This document shows positions 60,732-61,271 of a stretch of DNA of 61,271 nt, in pieces. The position numbers and the translations under genes are program-made. Source of the DNA: Grammothele lineata (Eukaryota; Basidiomycota; Agaricomycetes; Polyporales; Polyporaceae); the NCBI GenBank assembly GCA_002150815.3, contig NDFF03000377.1, positions 1-61,271 of the forward strand, read 5' to 3'. Below the pieces are notes generated by a model. It did not search any database and was not told where the DNA came from. It saw nothing but the letters and a program-made list of their open reading frames with translations. Within the stretch, counting starts at the first letter, position 1. Each line of letters opens with the position of its first letter.

Positions 60732-60740
60732 ATTGAAGAC
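60732..60740. repeat. MULE target-site duplication (element 2)
   Basis: ATTGAAGAC, the exact reverse complement of the 9-bp flank at 10403-10411. Confidence 0.75.
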
Positions 60741-61271
60741 GGATGGTAAGCCCGACCAACCTCCTGCCTTTTTCGGAGGGCCAGCGCTAACGTTTATCTC
60801 TGCCTGATAAGATACTTGGGCACGTGCCGTATCTGGTAGAGCGCTTATCCGAGCGACTTGGGACGCGAGCGCGTTCACCTCCGTCGCCGTCGTCGCTGCT
60901 GCCGCCGCGGCGCAGGCCGTCGCTGTCGCGCACCACACTCCATCTCGCTGGCACACCTGTACACGCTCCCCACATCCTGGCAAACATGCGAACCTCTTAC
61001 GCACTGTGTAGACGACCATTTAGTCCCTTGTAATCTCACTCAGGCTTGCTATTCAGGCTTGCTATTGGGGCTAGTAATAGCGCGCATACATAGTGTCATG
61101 TAACATTACATTAAAGACATTCCATGGCAGCTTCAGCTATAAGGAAGGGGTTGAACTGAGGAAGAACACAGAATGTCCTGTCCACCCAGAGGTAGGCGCT
61201 ATGTGGCGTAAAGGAGTCAGCCTCAAGCCTGGACTTGTGCGGAGCACATAGCCCACTCACCAACACTGGCA
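60741..61271 (+). mobile_element. Second MULE copy, truncated by the window edge
   Basis: 60741-60941 is the 201-bp TIR, and the following sequence matches the reverse complement of 15374-15045 with no difference seen. It is therefore the transposase-5' end of a second copy in opposite orientation to element 1. The window stops about 17 bp before the position equivalent to the transposase ATG. Confidence 0.9.

Noticed and set aside
1..61271. CRISPR arrays, bacterial operons, riboswitches
   Set aside because: The sequence is eukaryotic with spliceosomal introns; no regularly spaced repeats were seen.

Overview
The window looks like basidiomycete nuclear DNA, most likely from an Agaricomycete. 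Introns are short (about 50-60 nt) with fungal GT..AG signals, several genes carry many tiny exons, and the recognisable families fit: DUF6533 membrane proteins, a secreted GtaA-type glutaminase, a SWIM-type Mutator-like transposon and a multi-intron cytosolic aspartyl-tRNA synthetase (AspRS). Placing it in Polyporales would be a guess. No RNA gene or CRISPR array was found.

Layout. 1.0-3.7 kb: a decayed AspRS gene (minus strand) after an unrecognised minus-strand stretch. 3.85-4.78 kb: a broken three-unit polyubiquitin gene. 5.7-7.5 kb: DUF6533 gene A (minus). 8.65-10.41 kb: another AspRS relic. 10.41-15.58 kb: a complete, apparently young MULE with 201-bp terminal inverted repeats, an intact 624-aa transposase and a SWIM zinc-finger ORF. 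16.86-20.49 kb: an intact 17-exon glutaminase gene (913 aa). 21.8-23.6 kb: DUF6533 gene B. 25.1-25.8 kb: a dead SdhC gene (minus). 30.2-31.9 kb: DUF6533 gene C. 34.6-36.5 kb: AspRS relic. 37.7-39.5 kb: DUF6533 gene D. 40.2-42.4 kb: AspRS relic. 44.0-45.9, 50.0-51.7 and 55.1-56.7 kb: DUF6533 genes E, F and G. 57.5-58.2 kb: a small unrecognised gene. 58.95-60.2 kb: a basic protein with an XPA C-terminal-like segment (minus). 60.74 kb to the end: the start of a second MULE copy in inverted orientation.

The window is dominated by a seven-member expansion of DUF6533 proteins, read here as seven-transmembrane proteins, interleaved with at least four dead AspRS copies. Repeated blocks (20.9-23.6 versus 36.9-39.5 kb; 34.6-36.5 versus 40.2-42.4 kb) show that segmental duplication built it. 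No metabolic pathway or operon-like logic connects the genes; the link is shared duplication history.

The most striking observation is gene structure. In all seven DUF6533 genes the reading frame closes only if two separate exons of exactly 2 nt are spliced in. I checked this by exon arithmetic: the total divides by three in A, B, C, E, F and G. A third conserved exon is 16 nt long. The second major observation is at the MULE ends. The left end at 10412 and the inverted end at 60741 carry reverse-complementary 9-bp flanks (GTCTTCAAT / ATTGAAGAC), the signature of one original target-site duplication split by an inversion of the roughly 45-kb interval, or by an assembly switch between MULE copies.
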